This document shows positions 52,246 to 61,754 of a stretch of DNA of 64,000 nt, in pieces. The first letter of the stretch is position 1. The number at the start of each line of letters is the position of its first letter. The position numbers and the translations under genes are program-made. This DNA comes from an uncultured Verrucomicrobiota bacterium (GTDB taxonomy: Bacteria > Verrucomicrobiota > Verrucomicrobiia > Opitutales > Opitutaceae), in NCBI GenBank assembly GCA_903898675.1, contig CAIUGM010000012.1, positions 1-64,000 of the forward strand, in the 5' to 3' direction. The notes under the pieces were generated by a model, which did not search any database, was not told where the DNA came from, and was given only the letters and a program-made list of their open reading frames with translations.

Positions 52246-53904
52246 CTAGCGCAGCAGCTCCTCGGCATGCGCCAGGGCGCTCTTCGCACTGCGGTCACCC
52301 AGCATCCGGGCGAGTTCACTGACGCGGGCCTTGCGCTCGCCGTGGATGGCGGAGATGGCGACGCTCGCCCGCTCGCCGCTCTGGTCCTTGGTGACGACAA
52401 AGTGGTTCTGCGCCTGCGCCGCGACCTGCGGCAGGTGGGTCACGCAGAGTACCTGGTGCTTTTCCGCGATGTCGGCCATCTTTTCGCCGACGATCCGGCC
52501 GATTTCACCGCCGACGTTCGCATCGACCTCGTCGAAGACCAGCAGCGGGACATCGTCGATTTCCGCCAAGACGGCCTTGAGGGCCAGCATCACGCGCGCG
52601 AGTTCCCCGCTGGAGGCAATCCGGTTCAGCGGCAGCGGGGGTTCGCCCACGTTGGGGGAGAAGAGAAACTCGACCCCGCAGTCACCGTAAGGTCCCAATT
52701 CAGGCAGCGGCGTCAGCTGGACGCGAAAATCGGCCTTCTTGAACCCCAGTTGCGCGATGACCTTGCCGCTGGCCTTGGCCAGTTGCAGCGCGGCCTTCTC
52801 GCGCGTGAGACGCAATTCGGCGGCCAGCTTGCGGGCCAGCTTCACGGCCTCGGCAATTTCTTTTTCCAGCTTCGCCAGCGACCCCTCGACATCGCTCTGC
52901 AGCTCCAGCCGCCGGCGCATTTCGTCGCGCGCGGCGATGACCAGCTCGACCTTGGCGCCGTGTTTGCGCTTCAGGTCCAGCCAGGCGTTCATCTTCGACT
53001 GCAGGAGCTCCGCCTGCTCGGGATCGAAGTTGAGCGACTGCGCCAGCGAGGAAAATTCCGCCTCGAGATCGCCAAGCTCCACCGAAGTCGACAGCAGCCG
53101 GTCCGCGAGCGGCTTGCTCGCCGTGTCGAGCGACTCCAACTGCCGCGCCTGGCGCAGCAACATGGCCAGCCGGCCGAGCAGGCCGTCCTCGCCGCTGAGC
53201 CCGTTGCTCAGGCCGGAGGCGAGCTGCATAATCTCCTGCGCGCTTTGCTGCCGGTTAAAATCGCGCTCGAGGGTGGCGATGGCCTCCTCGGTCAGGTCGA
53301 GGTCATCGATCTTCGCGAGCTGCCCCTGCAGAAATTCAATCTGGTCGGCCGAAAGTTTTTCCGCCCCCGCCAGCCGCGCACGCTCGTCGACCCGTTCGCG
53401 CCAGGCCCGGTAGTGCAGTTGGTATTTCTCCAGTTCAGCCCCGTTCTTCGCGAAGAGGTCGAGCAATTCCCGCTGGCAGCCCTCCTTGAGCAGCCGGCGC
53501 GGCTCGCCCGGGCCATGGAAGTCGATCCAGTATTCCCCGAGGTCCTGCAGCGCCGCGAGGGTCGCCATGCTGCCATTCACTGAAATCTTCGGCGGCTTGT
53601 CGCGCGGCAGGCTCCGCTTGAGGATAAGGACGCCGTCGTCGCAGGGCGGCAGGTCGAGCCCGGCCAGCGCCGCGTCGAGCTTGCGGCTGTCGGTGAAAAA
53701 CAGCGCCGCCTCGACCTCCGTGGCGGGTGCCCCCTGCCGGATGACGGTCTTGTCGGCCCGCGCCCCGGCCAGCAGCGAGAGCGCGCCGAGCAGGATGCTC
53801 TTGCCCGCGCCGGTTTCGCCCGTCACCGCCGTGAACCCGGTCTCGAAGTCCAGCTCGACCTCCTCGAGCAGGGCCAGGTTGCGGATGCGGAGCGTTTGCA
53901 GCAT
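52246..53904 (-). CDS. recN: DNA repair protein RecN
   Basis: A 552-residue SMC-like ATPase. Walker A is in [20 protein letters not shown] (about 29-36), the coiled-coil middle runs from about 155 to 365, the ABC signature is [18 protein letters not shown], Walker B is [17 protein letters not shown], and [14 protein letters not shown] gives the H-loop. RecN acts early in double-strand break repair. The ATG at 53904 ([18 protein letters not shown]) is the family start; the open frame upstream is not homologous. Confidence 0.94.
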   Translation of the reverse strand: MLQTLRIRNLALLEEVELDFETGFTAVTGETGAGKSILLGALSLLAGARADKTVIRQGAPATEVEAALFFTDSRKLDAALAGLDLPPCDDGVLILKRSLPRDKPPKISVNGSMATLAALQDLGEYWIDFHGPGEPRRLLKEGCQRELLDLFAKNGAELEKYQLHYRAWRERVDERARLAGAEKLSADQIEFLQGQLAKIDDLDLTEEAIATLERDFNRQQSAQEIMQLASGLSNGLSGEDGLLGRLAMLLRQARQLESLDTASKPLADRLLSTSVELGDLEAEFSSLAQSLNFDPEQAELLQSKMNAWLDLKRKHGAKVELVIAARDEMRRRLELQSDVEGSLAKLEKEIAEAVKLARKLAAELRLTREKAALQLAKASGKVIAQLGFKKADFRVQLTPLPELGPYGDCGVEFLFSPNVGEPPLPLNRIASSGELARVMLALKAVLAEIDDVPLLVFDEVDANVGGEIGRIVGEKMADIAEKHQVLCVTHLPQVAAQAQNHFVVTKDQSGERASVAISAIHGERKARVSELARMLGDRSAKSALAHAEELLR

Positions 53905-54039
53905 GGCCCGATAAGGGCACAAAACCGGCGCGGATTTCAAGCGGCGTGTGGCCGGCGCCGTCATTTTCTTTTGGCTGTTTCCGAGGCACTTGCCGCCCGG
54001 CCGAGCGGCCGGGCGGGAAAATCGGCTTGCGCGCCGGAC

Positions 54040-54065
54040 CATGCGTGCAAGTAGTTGCTTGCATG
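54040..54065. promoter_or_regulatory. candidate TetR operator over the tetR start codon
   Basis: CATGCGTGCAA (54040-54050) and TTGCTTGCATG (54055-54065) are reverse complements at 9 of 11 positions around a 4-nt spacer. The right arm includes the ATG at 54063. The length and symmetry suit a TetR dimer and predict autorepression of the tetR-emrB-emrA operon. Confidence 0.6.
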
Positions 54066-54674
54066 AAAGCTCCCGCCTCCGCCTCGCCGCCCACCACCCG
54101 CCAGCGCCTGCTGGAGGGCGCCGCCCGCGTCTTCGCCCGCGAGGGTATCGCCGGCTCGACGACCCGCGCGATTGCCCGCGAGGCCGGGGTGAACGAGGTC
54201 ACGCTCTTCCGTCATTTCCAGACCAAGGACCGTCTCATCACCGCGGTCGTGGGCGAAAACTTCGGCGCCCAGGCGGTGTCGGCCCGCCAGCCCGCGCCCG
54301 GGCCCAACACCGACCTGCGCAGCGACCTGACCGAGCATGCCCACCGCTACGAGAAGTTGATCAAGGACAACCTGCCGCTCATCCGGATCATGATCGGCGA
54401 GATCCAGCATCACCCGGACCACGAGCGCCAGGTCTTCAAGGCCATCTTCCGGCCGTCGCGCGAAGCCCTCGTGGCCCGGCTGGAGGCCGCGCAGGCCGAC
54501 GGCCGGCTGGCCGCCACCGCCCACCCGGAGGTGCTGGCCGACCTGTTCGGCGCCATGATCTTCATGGGGGTGCTCCGCCGCAACTCCGCCCACGCGAAGC
54601 TCGAGTACTCCGCCGGCAGCTACCTCGCCACCGCCGTGGACCTCATTGTGCGCGGCGCCGTGCCCGCCACCTGA
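54063..54674 (+). CDS. TetR/AcrR-family transcriptional regulator
   Basis: A 203-residue regulator. The N-terminal HTH is clear ([20 protein letters not shown], then [20 protein letters not shown]), followed by the helical ligand-binding part with [20 protein letters not shown] and a TetR_C-like end. It is the first gene of an efflux operon, four bases before the MFS gene. It probably represses the operon until a substrate binds. The start is taken at the ATG inside the palindrome. Confidence 0.9.
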   Translation: MKAPASASPPTTRQRLLEGAARVFAREGIAGSTTRAIAREAGVNEVTLFRHFQTKDRLITAVVGENFGAQAVSARQPAPGPNTDLRSDLTEHAHRYEKLIKDNLPLIRIMIGEIQHHPDHERQVFKAIFRPSREALVARLEAAQADGRLAATAHPEVLADLFGAMIFMGVLRRNSAHAKLEYSAGSYLATAVDLIVRGAVPAT

Positions 54675-54678
54675 TGCC

Positions 54679-56325
54679 ATGAGCCCGCCGCTGAAAGGCC
54701 TCTACGGCTCCGACCGGAGCCTCCTCTCGCCCGCCGCCGCCCGGCTCGCCGACCGCGGCATCCTGAAGTGGGTGATCGCCATCACCGCGGCGCTCGGGGC
54801 GATCCTCGAGGTCATCGACACGAGCATTGTCAACGTCGCCATGCCCGACATCCAGGGCAACCTCGGCGCCACGCTTGCCGAGGTTGGCTGGATCTCCACC
54901 GGTTACGCCTGCGCCAACGTCGTGATGATCCCGCTCACCGCTTGGCTGAGCGACCGCTTCGGCCGCAAGCAATACCTGCTCTTCTCCCTCATCGGCTTCA
55001 CCGCCGCCTCCGTGCTCTGCGGCCTGGCCAACAGCCTGAGCCTGCTGATCGTCGCGCGCGTCCTGCAGGGACTCTGCGGCGGCGGTCTCCTCGCCAAGGC
55101 CCAGTCGATCCTGTTCGAGACCTTCCCCCGGAGCGAACAGCCCGCGGCCCAGGCCCTGTTCGGCATCGGCGTAATCGCCGGCCCGGCGCTCGGCCCGGTG
55201 CTGGGCGGCTACCTGACCGACACCCTCGGCTGGCGCTGGATTTTCTTCATCAACCTGCCCTTCGGCATCCTCGCGGTGCTGATGACGATCATCTTCCTGC
55301 CGCGCGACGAGGCCTCCGAGCTCGACCACACCCGGGTCGATTGGGCGGGGATCGGGCTGCTCACCGTCGGGCTCGCCTGCTTTCAGACCATGCTGGAGGA
55401 AGGCCAGCAGGAGGACTGGTTCAGCTCGCGTTTCATCCTCACCATGGCGGCCGGCGCCGCCCTGGGCCTCGGCCTTTTCATCTGGCGGGAACTGAGCATC
55501 GAGCATCCCGCCGTCGACCTGCGGGTGCTGCGGCACCGCTCGCTCGCCGCCGGCAGCGCGTACTCGCTGGTGCTCGGCATGGGGCTCTACGGCGTGATGT
55601 TCGCCGTGCCCATTTTTGTGCAGGACTACCTGCACTTCACCGCGACGCAGAGCGGCCTCCTGCTCATGCCCGGCGCCCTGGCCTCGGCCGTGATGATGAT
55701 CGTGATGGGCCGGCTGTCCGGCCGGGTCGATGCCCGCGTGCTCATCGCCTGCGGCGCGCTCATGACGGTCAGCACGGCGATGATGCTGGCCGACATCAAT
55801 CCCTCGACCAGCACCAGCTCGCTGTTCTGGCCGCTCGTCCTGCGCGGCCTGGGCAGTGTCACGATGTTTCTGCCCCTGAGCCTGGCCACGCTCGGCGACC
55901 TGCCGAAGCGCGATGTCGCGGCCGGCGCGGGCTTCTACAACCTGACCCGCCAGATGGGCAGCAGCATCGGCATCGCGCTGATCACCACGGCCCTGGCCCA
56001 CCGCGAGGCCATCCACCGCGCGATCCTGGTCGAGAAGGTCACGCCGATCGGCGGCAGCCCCGCCACCCAGGCGCACCTGTTCGGCCCGGCCCTCTCGGCC
56101 CACCTGCAGCTTTACGACTTCATGTTCATCTTTCACTCGGCCGACCCGGTCCGCGCCCAGCATCAGGCGCTGATGATGATCGACCAGACCATCAACAGCC
56201 AGGCCACCCTGCTCTCCTTTGCCGATGTCTTCCGTTACGTCGCCATCGCGTTTTTCCTCACCCTGCCGCTGCTGTTGCTGCTGGGCCGGGGCCGGAACAA
56301 GGCCGTCGCGGCCGCCGCGCATTGA
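54679..56325 (+). CDS. DHA2-family MFS drug efflux permease (EmrB/QacA)
   Basis: A 548-residue membrane protein with 14 predicted helices. Family motifs: VIDTSIVNVAMPDIQGNLGA (motif D1), WISTGYACANVVMIPLTAWL, LSDRFGRKQYLLFS (motif A), GPVLGGYLTDTLGWRWIFFI (motif C region) and NLTRQMGSSIGIALITTALA. It works with the HlyD-type partner that follows 28 bp downstream to export drugs using proton force. No TolC gene follows, so another channel must serve it. Confidence 0.93.
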   Translation: MSPPLKGLYGSDRSLLSPAAARLADRGILKWVIAITAALGAILEVIDTSIVNVAMPDIQGNLGATLAEVGWISTGYACANVVMIPLTAWLSDRFGRKQYLLFSLIGFTAASVLCGLANSLSLLIVARVLQGLCGGGLLAKAQSILFETFPRSEQPAAQALFGIGVIAGPALGPVLGGYLTDTLGWRWIFFINLPFGILAVLMTIIFLPRDEASELDHTRVDWAGIGLLTVGLACFQTMLEEGQQEDWFSSRFILTMAAGAALGLGLFIWRELSIEHPAVDLRVLRHRSLAAGSAYSLVLGMGLYGVMFAVPIFVQDYLHFTATQSGLLLMPGALASAVMMIVMGRLSGRVDARVLIACGALMTVSTAMMLADINPSTSTSSLFWPLVLRGLGSVTMFLPLSLATLGDLPKRDVAAGAGFYNLTRQMGSSIGIALITTALAHREAIHRAILVEKVTPIGGSPATQAHLFGPALSAHLQLYDFMFIFHSADPVRAQHQALMMIDQTINSQATLLSFADVFRYVAIAFFLTLPLLLLLGRGRNKAVAAAAH

Positions 56326-56353
56326 TTTTCACCCACTCCCGTCATTCCCATTT

Positions 56354-57517
56354 ATGAGCACCACGTCCACCAAGCCCGCCGCTTCGTCCCAGCCCGCTGC
56401 GCAAGCGGAGCATTCATCGGAACACGCGCACCCGAAAAAGCGTCCCGCCCGCTCCCTCACCTGGAAATCCGCGCTGCTCGGGATCGTCATTCTCGGCCTC
56501 GCCGGGTGGCTGGGTGGGCTCGCGATCCACGCGTACCGCTACGTTGAAACCGACAACGCGTACCTCGCGGGCCATCTGCACCAGGTCAGTCCGCTGCAGG
56601 AAGGCCGGGTGCTGGCGGTCCTCGTGACCGACAACCAGACGGTCAACGCCGGCGACGTGCTCGTGCGGCTGGATCCCCTCGAGTTCGAACTGGCCCTGCA
56701 AAAGAGCCGGGCGGCAATGGAGCAGGCGCGAGCACAGGAAGCCCAGACCCGCGCCGCCGCCGCCCAAGCCGACGCCCAGATCACGGAGGCGGAAGCCCGC
56801 GTGAAACAGGCGGTCGCCCAGGTCGCCCAGACCACCGCGCAGCTCGAACTCGCCCGGCTGACCCTCACGCGCGACGAGCAACTGTTCGGCAAGGGCGGAG
56901 TGATTGCCCAGTCGGATCTGGACAACGCCCGCAGCACCTTCACCGCGGCCGAAGCCGCCGGGGCGGCCAATCAGGCCAATGTCGCCGCCGCGGAATCGAG
57001 CCTGGGCTCCGCCCAAGCCGCGCAAAAGTCCGCCCACGCGCAAATCGCCGCGGCCAGCGCCGGGCTGGCCGTCACCGAGTCCGCCGTGCGCGATGCGGAG
57101 CGCAAGCTGAGCTACGCGACCATCACCGCCCCGGCCGCCGGACGCGTCGGCAACAAGATGGTCGAGGCCGGCAACTACGTGCTGCCCGGACAAATTCTTC
57201 TGTCCCTGGTCGAGCCCGCCCCATGGATCGTCGCCAACTTCAAGGAAACCCAGCTCACCCTGCTCCAGCCCGGCCAGCCGGTCGAAATCACGATCGATGC
57301 CTTTCCCGGCACCGTGCTGCAGGGCCACATCGACAGTCTCTCGCCCGCCAGCGGCGCCCAATTCGCACTGCTGCCCCCGGACAACGCCAGCGGCAACTTC
57401 AACAAGGTGGTCCAGCGCGTTCCGGTGAAGATCACCCTGGACCAGGCAAGCCTCAGCTCCTTGGGCGACCGGCTCCGGCTGGGTTATTCGGTCGTCGTCA
57501 GCGTCCGGATCCGTTAA
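56354..57517 (+). CDS. HlyD/EmrA-family efflux adaptor
   Basis: A 387-residue membrane-fusion protein: a cytoplasmic His/Pro/Ala-rich start, one membrane helix (about 42-62, LLGIVILGLAGWLGGLAIHA), then the YRYVETDNAYLAGHLHQVSP barrel-sandwich start typical of EmrA, a long Ala/Gln-rich coiled coil (about 118-240) and ITAPAAGRVGNKMVEAGNYV with FKETQLTLLQPGQPVEI. It links the MFS pump to an outer-membrane channel. Confidence 0.92.
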   Translation: MSTTSTKPAASSQPAAQAEHSSEHAHPKKRPARSLTWKSALLGIVILGLAGWLGGLAIHAYRYVETDNAYLAGHLHQVSPLQEGRVLAVLVTDNQTVNAGDVLVRLDPLEFELALQKSRAAMEQARAQEAQTRAAAAQADAQITEAEARVKQAVAQVAQTTAQLELARLTLTRDEQLFGKGGVIAQSDLDNARSTFTAAEAAGAANQANVAAAESSLGSAQAAQKSAHAQIAAASAGLAVTESAVRDAERKLSYATITAPAAGRVGNKMVEAGNYVLPGQILLSLVEPAPWIVANFKETQLTLLQPGQPVEITIDAFPGTVLQGHIDSLSPASGAQFALLPPDNASGNFNKVVQRVPVKITLDQASLSSLGDRLRLGYSVVVSVRIR

Positions 57518-57584
57518 AACCGGCCGGGAATAATTTTCCTTGCACGGACGGCCCGCGGTCGTGCTTAGTAGCGAGCCAATTTTT

Positions 57585-57661
57585 GGACCTTTAGCTCAGT
57601 TGGTTAGAGCGTTTCGTTGACATCGAAAAGGTCACTGGTTCGAGTCCAGTAAGGTCCACCA
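57585..57661 (+). tRNA. tRNA-Val (GAC anticodon)
   Basis: A full cloverleaf. The acceptor stem GGACCTT pairs with AAGGTCC, with discriminator A and encoded CCA at the end. The D arm is GCTCAGTTGGTTAGAGC. The anticodon stem TTTCG/CGAAA holds the loop TTGACAT, giving anticodon GAC (valine, GUC codons). The T arm contains GGTTCGAGTCC. It stands alone and is followed by an intrinsic terminator. Confidence 0.97.
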
Positions 57662-57665
57662 TTTA

Positions 57666-57688
57666 CCCTCCTGCCAAGGAGGGTTTTT
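57666..57688 (+). terminator. intrinsic terminator of tRNA-Val
   Basis: CCCTCC (57666-57671) and GGAGGG (57678-57683) form a 6-bp stem with a 6-nt loop, followed by TTTTT (57684-57688). It starts five bases after the tRNA end. Confidence 0.85.
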
Positions 57689-57798
57689 GCTTGGGAAAAA
57701 TGACCGCGGGTCCTGCGGCCGAACACCTTAACTGCAGCTTGGATAAAGCTTTTCGCCCGCATGGCCCGCGGGTATAAGAGAGGTCAGACTTGGATCCC

Positions 57799-59664
57799 AT
57801 GCCGCAAGCCGTCCCAGCCCCCCATTCGGAGAGTGTGCCCCAAGTCCGGGCGGAACTGGCCAGCATGGCCAACAAGGACCTGCCCCCGGGGCTGCTCATC
57901 ACTTTTATGGTCGCGGCCGGTCTCGCCTGGTTTGTGGTCCGGTCCAATGCCCCCATCCACGCCTGGAGCTGGTTGTTTATCATGGGCGCTTTGAGCCTGG
58001 TCCGGCTGGGCAATGTCATCTGGTTCCACCGCTCCCACCGCAGCGAAACCCTCCCGCGCTGGGAGAAACGTTTTCTCGCCGGGGCGCTGTGCACCGGCCT
58101 CGCCTGGGGTTACGCGGCGTGGGCCTTCTATCCCATCCTCGGCGTCCTGGACCGTTCGCTGCTGATTCTGGTGCTGGCCGGGATCACCGCCGGGGCCACC
58201 CGCTCCCTGTCACCCGTCCTGCCCGCGTGCTGGGCCTTTCAAATCACGACCCTGCTGCCGCTGATCCTGCGTTTCATGCTCGGCTCGGAAGCGGTGCAAA
58301 CGGTCATGGGCGTCATGGCGCTGCTCTACCTGGGCTTCCTGCTGGTCATGGCGCGCAGCTACCGCAACTCGCTCAGCCGTTCCCTGCGCCTCGGCTTTGA
58401 ATACGCCGACCTCGTCGGCGAGTTAAACCAGAAGAAACTCATGACCGAGGAACTCAACCGCGGCCTGACGGAGGAGAACGCCCGCCGCCGGAAGATCGAG
58501 GACGAGCTGCGCACGGCCAAGGAGCACGCCGAGTCGGCCAACCAGGCGAAAAGCGAATTCCTCGCCACCATGAGCCACGAGATCCGCACCCCGATGAACG
58601 GCGTGCTCGGCATGCTCGAACTGTTGAAGACCACGCCGCTCAACCCCCGGCAGCGTGAACAGGTGGAGACCGCGGCCAGTTCCGCGGACGCCCTGCTGCA
58701 TGTGCTCAACGACATCCTCGATCTGTCCAAGATCGAGGCGGGCTCGCTGAACTTCGAGTCGATCCCCTTTCATCCCGCCGCCGTGGCGGAGGAAGTCGCC
58801 TCGCTGCTCCGCGCGCGGGCCCACGAGAAGAAACTTCTCCTCAGCATGCAGACCGATGCCGCCAGCCGCACCCGGGTCCGCGGCGATCCCACCCGCCTGC
58901 GCCAGGTCCTCCTCAACTTGCTGGGCAACGCCATCAAGTTCACCGAGCGCGGCGAGATCGAGCTGACCCTCCAGGGCATGGTCGAGGCCGGCTCCCACCT
59001 GGACCTGACGGTCCACGTGCGCGACTCCGGCATCGGCATGAGCCAGGAAACCGTCGCCAATCTCTTCCAGGCGTTCACCCAGGCCGACAGCTCGATGAGC
59101 CGGCGCTATGGCGGCACCGGCCTGGGCCTGGCGATCTCGCAAAAACTGGTGCAACGCATGGGCGGACGCATCACGGCGGAAAGCGCCGCCGGCCGCGGCT
59201 CGCTCTTCCGCTTCAAGGTCTCCTTTTCCCTCGACCTGGAGCACCCGGTCGCGCCGACGCCGGTGCCGGCCGAGCCCAAACTGCCGCAGTTCACCGGGCG
59301 CATCCTGGTGGTGGAGGATGATCCCGTGAACCAAAAGGTGATCACGATGATGCTGGAACGCCTCGGCGTGCAATCGCTGGTCGTCGGCGACGGCCATGGC
59401 GGGTTGCGGGAACTGGCCGCCGGGGGCTGGGATCTCGTCTTCATGGACTGCCAGCTGCCGGGCATCGACGGCTTTGAAACCACGCGCCGGGCCCGCGTCG
59501 CGCTGGCCGGCCGGCCGCTGCCGATCGTCGCCTTGACCGCCAATGTCCGGCCGGAAGACCGCGAGGCGTGTCTGGCCGCCGGGATGGATGATTTCCTCGG
59601 CAAACCGGTGAGGACGGAAAAGCTGCGCGCTTGCCTGACACGCTGGCTGCCGAAGGCGGAGTAA
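57799..59664 (+). CDS. hybrid sensor histidine kinase/response regulator
   Basis: A 621-residue membrane kinase. About six hydrophobic helices (33-185) form the sensor, followed by a coiled coil, a HisKA domain with H260 ([20 protein letters not shown]), an HATPase domain ([40 protein letters not shown]) and a C-terminal receiver ([14 protein letters not shown]) with phospho-acceptor Asp in [15 protein letters not shown]. No DNA-binding output is encoded, so a phosphotransfer protein or another regulator is needed. A TTG three codons upstream is an alternative start. Confidence 0.9.
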   Translation: MPQAVPAPHSESVPQVRAELASMANKDLPPGLLITFMVAAGLAWFVVRSNAPIHAWSWLFIMGALSLVRLGNVIWFHRSHRSETLPRWEKRFLAGALCTGLAWGYAAWAFYPILGVLDRSLLILVLAGITAGATRSLSPVLPACWAFQITTLLPLILRFMLGSEAVQTVMGVMALLYLGFLLVMARSYRNSLSRSLRLGFEYADLVGELNQKKLMTEELNRGLTEENARRRKIEDELRTAKEHAESANQAKSEFLATMSHEIRTPMNGVLGMLELLKTTPLNPRQREQVETAASSADALLHVLNDILDLSKIEAGSLNFESIPFHPAAVAEEVASLLRARAHEKKLLLSMQTDAASRTRVRGDPTRLRQVLLNLLGNAIKFTERGEIELTLQGMVEAGSHLDLTVHVRDSGIGMSQETVANLFQAFTQADSSMSRRYGGTGLGLAISQKLVQRMGGRITAESAAGRGSLFRFKVSFSLDLEHPVAPTPVPAEPKLPQFTGRILVVEDDPVNQKVITMMLERLGVQSLVVGDGHGGLRELAAGGWDLVFMDCQLPGIDGFETTRRARVALAGRPLPIVALTANVRPEDREACLAAGMDDFLGKPVRTEKLRACLTRWLPKAE

Positions 59665-59739
59665 TCCGCGCCCTTGGGTTGGCCGCGCTTACCCTTTGCG
59701 CTGGACGAGTCCCGCACCGCCCTACAATACGATAGCCTC

Positions 59740-60309
59740 GTGGCCACCCCTCCGAAGCACGACGCACCAACGATTGACCAAGCCATCGATCGCCTTGCTT
59801 CCGCCATTGTCGCCCGCCACCGCAAAACCGACCGGCTGCTGCTGCTGGGCATCGCCAACGGGGGCGTCATTCTGGCCCGGCGCCTGGCCGATCGGGTAAA
59901 AAAAGCCGGCCTGCAACCCGGCCTGGGGACGATCGACATTTCATTTCACCGCGATGATATCGGCCGGCACCCGATTCCCAAGGAATACGCGCCCACGGTG
60001 ATTCCGCATGATGTGAACGGCGCCGCCGTCATTTTGGTGGACGACGTGCTTTACTCCGGTCGCACCGTCAAGGCGGCCCTCGCCGAACTCTTTGATCACG
60101 GGCGCCCCGCCGGCGTGGAACTCGCCGTGCTGGTGGATCGCGGGGGCCGCCGGCTCCCCATCGCCGCCGACTACTGCGGCCTGGTCGTGCCCGCGACCGA
60201 GAGCGAGAAAGTGGTGGTTACTTTCTCCGACGGCAAATCCGGCGTCGACTCCGTCCTCGTGCTGCCGGCCGGCGGCAAGAAAATACCTTCGCCTGCTCCC
60301 GCGGCCTGA
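59740..60309 (+). CDS. pyrR: PyrR: pyrimidine operon regulator / uracil phosphoribosyltransferase
   Basis: A 189-residue PRTase-fold protein. The PRPP loop is [20 protein letters not shown], preceded by [19 protein letters not shown] and followed by [20 protein letters not shown]. In many bacteria PyrR binds pyr mRNA and causes attenuation when UMP is high. It leads pyrB and pyrC here. The GTG start at 59740 gives the usual N-terminal length. A TACAAT box ends 13 bases before it and no ribosome site is seen, so the mRNA may be nearly leaderless. Confidence 0.9.
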   Translation: MATPPKHDAPTIDQAIDRLASAIVARHRKTDRLLLLGIANGGVILARRLADRVKKAGLQPGLGTIDISFHRDDIGRHPIPKEYAPTVIPHDVNGAAVILVDDVLYSGRTVKAALAELFDHGRPAGVELAVLVDRGGRRLPIAADYCGLVVPATESEKVVVTFSDGKSGVDSVLVLPAGGKKIPSPAPAA

Positions 60310-60335
60310 TCCCCCTTTTAAAATCCCCTTTCACC

Positions 60336-61280
60336 GTGCCCTGGCATCGCAAACATCTCCTGACCATCGAGGATCTCTCCCGCGCCGAGATCGAGCAGCT
60401 GCTCGCCACGGCCGGCGCGTTCCGCCGCATCCTCGACCGCAAGGTCAAGAAGGTCCCCGCCCTGCGCGGCAAGACGATCGTCAATTTCTTCCTCGAGCCC
60501 AGCACCCGCACCCGCATCTCGTTCGAGATGGCGGCGAAACTGCTGAGCGCGGACGTCATCTCCTTCGACGCCGCGACCTCGAGCACGAGCAAGGGCGAGA
60601 CCCTCCGGGACACGGCCCAGAACATCCAGGCGCTCAACGCCGACATGATCGTGCTGCGCCACTCGGCCAGCGGCTCGCCGCTCTACCTCAGCCGGGTGCT
60701 GGACATCCCCGTCATCAACGCCGGGGACGGCGCCCACGAACATCCGACGCAGGCCCTGCTCGATGTTTTCACCATGCGTGAAAAACTCGGCGACCTGCAG
60801 GGCCGCAAGGTCGTCATCCTTGGTGACATTCTCTTCAGCCGCGTCGCCCGCTCCAACATTCACGCCCTGACCAAGCTCGGCGCCGATGTCACAATCGTCG
60901 GTCCCTCCACCCTCGTGCCGCACTGGTTCGAGGCGATGGGCGTCAAGGTCTCGCACAACCTCCGCTCCGCCCTCGCCGACGCCGACGTGGTCATGCTGCT
61001 GCGCATCCAGCACGAGCGGCAGGCCTCCAGCCACTTTCCGTCCCTGGGCGAGTACACCAGCATGTTCGGCCTCAACAAGACCCGCGCCGGCTGGCTCAAG
61101 CCTGACGCCATCATCATGCATCCGGGCCCGATCAACCGGGGCGTCGAGATCGACAGCGACCTCGCCGATTCCCCGCGCAGCGTGATCCTCCAGCAGGTCA
61201 CCAACGGCATCGCCGTCCGCATGGCCGCGCTCTACCTCTGCGCCGGCGGCCAGCCGGAAGCCGTCCTGACGCCGGCGTGA
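60336..61280 (+). CDS. pyrB: aspartate carbamoyltransferase catalytic subunit
   Basis: A 314-residue enzyme starting at GTG ([20 protein letters not shown]). The carbamoyl-phosphate site [19 protein letters not shown] is intact, followed by [38 protein letters not shown], the Asp-domain [12 protein letters not shown] and the [12 protein letters not shown] signature. It makes carbamoyl-aspartate, the second step of pyrimidine synthesis. It follows pyrR by 26 bp. Its end is 14 bp before the GxxExxY element. Confidence 0.96.
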   Translation: MPWHRKHLLTIEDLSRAEIEQLLATAGAFRRILDRKVKKVPALRGKTIVNFFLEPSTRTRISFEMAAKLLSADVISFDAATSSTSKGETLRDTAQNIQALNADMIVLRHSASGSPLYLSRVLDIPVINAGDGAHEHPTQALLDVFTMREKLGDLQGRKVVILGDILFSRVARSNIHALTKLGADVTIVGPSTLVPHWFEAMGVKVSHNLRSALADADVVMLLRIQHERQASSHFPSLGEYTSMFGLNKTRAGWLKPDAIIMHPGPINRGVEIDSDLADSPRSVILQQVTNGIAVRMAALYLCAGGQPEAVLTPA

Positions 61281-61294
61281 TTAGTTTTCAAACG

Positions 61295-61743
61295 GGCCAC
61301 GAAAAACACCAAAAACACGATAAAACCCACCGATATCAACCAGCTCTGCGACATCGTCAGGGAAACCAGCTTCGCCATTCACTGCTATCACCGAAACGGA
61401 CACATGGAGAAAATCTATGAGAACGCCCTGGTCCATCGACTGCGCAAACAGGGTTTGGACGTTAAACAACAACACCCACTTTCCGTTTGCGATGAAGACG
61501 GCACACCGCTCGGTGATTTCTTTGCAGACCTTTTTCTGGAAAATCGACTCATTGTCGAGTTGAAGGCCGCCCGCAATGTTGCCGAGGAACACATCGCCCA
61601 ATTGCTCGGTTACCTGCGGTCCAGCCGGATCGAAACCGGACTGCTCATCAACTTCGGATCCCCTCGCCTCCACGTTAAGAAATACCTCATGTCCGATGTC
61701 CGGTTTTAATCGTTTTTTTGTGTTTCTCGTGTTTTTCGTGGCC
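61295..61743. mobile_element. CACGAAAAA inverted-repeat element carrying a GxxExxY gene
   Basis: The left arm (61295-61319: GG, CCACGAAAAA, CACCAAAAA, CACG) and right arm (61719-61743, ending TTTTTCGTGGCC) match at 22 of 25 positions. It lies between pyrB and pyrC, 14 bp after the pyrB stop and 11 bp before the pyrC ATG. Its layout (arms hugging a GxxExxY gene) copies the 42844-43277 element although the repeat unit differs. Confidence 0.72.
61320..61709 (+). CDS. GxxExxY protein with lost ATG (ATA start position)
   Basis: Codons from 61320 read IKPTDINQLCDIVRETSFAI, the normal N-terminus of a GxxExxY subgroup, but the first codon is ATA. A single G-to-A change from ATG explains this. Motif residues are G27, E30 and Y33; D70 and E80-L-K82 fit the PD-(D/E)xK core. 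The first real ATG (61404) lies within the motif and would drop its Gly and 28 residues. So the gene is either silenced or begins at a rare codon. The rest (129 codons) is intact. Confidence 0.75.
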   Translation: MKPTDINQLCDIVRETSFAIHCYHRNGHMEKIYENALVHRLRKQGLDVKQQHPLSVCDEDGTPLGDFFADLFLENRLIVELKAARNVAEEHIAQLLGYLRSSRIETGLLINFGSPRLHVKKYLMSDVRF

Positions 61744-61754
61744 AACTCCTAAAA

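Noticed and set aside
54643-56322. 559-codon minus-strand frame opposite the MFS gene
   Set aside because: Shadow; the plus strand encodes a typical 14-helix DHA2 transporter.
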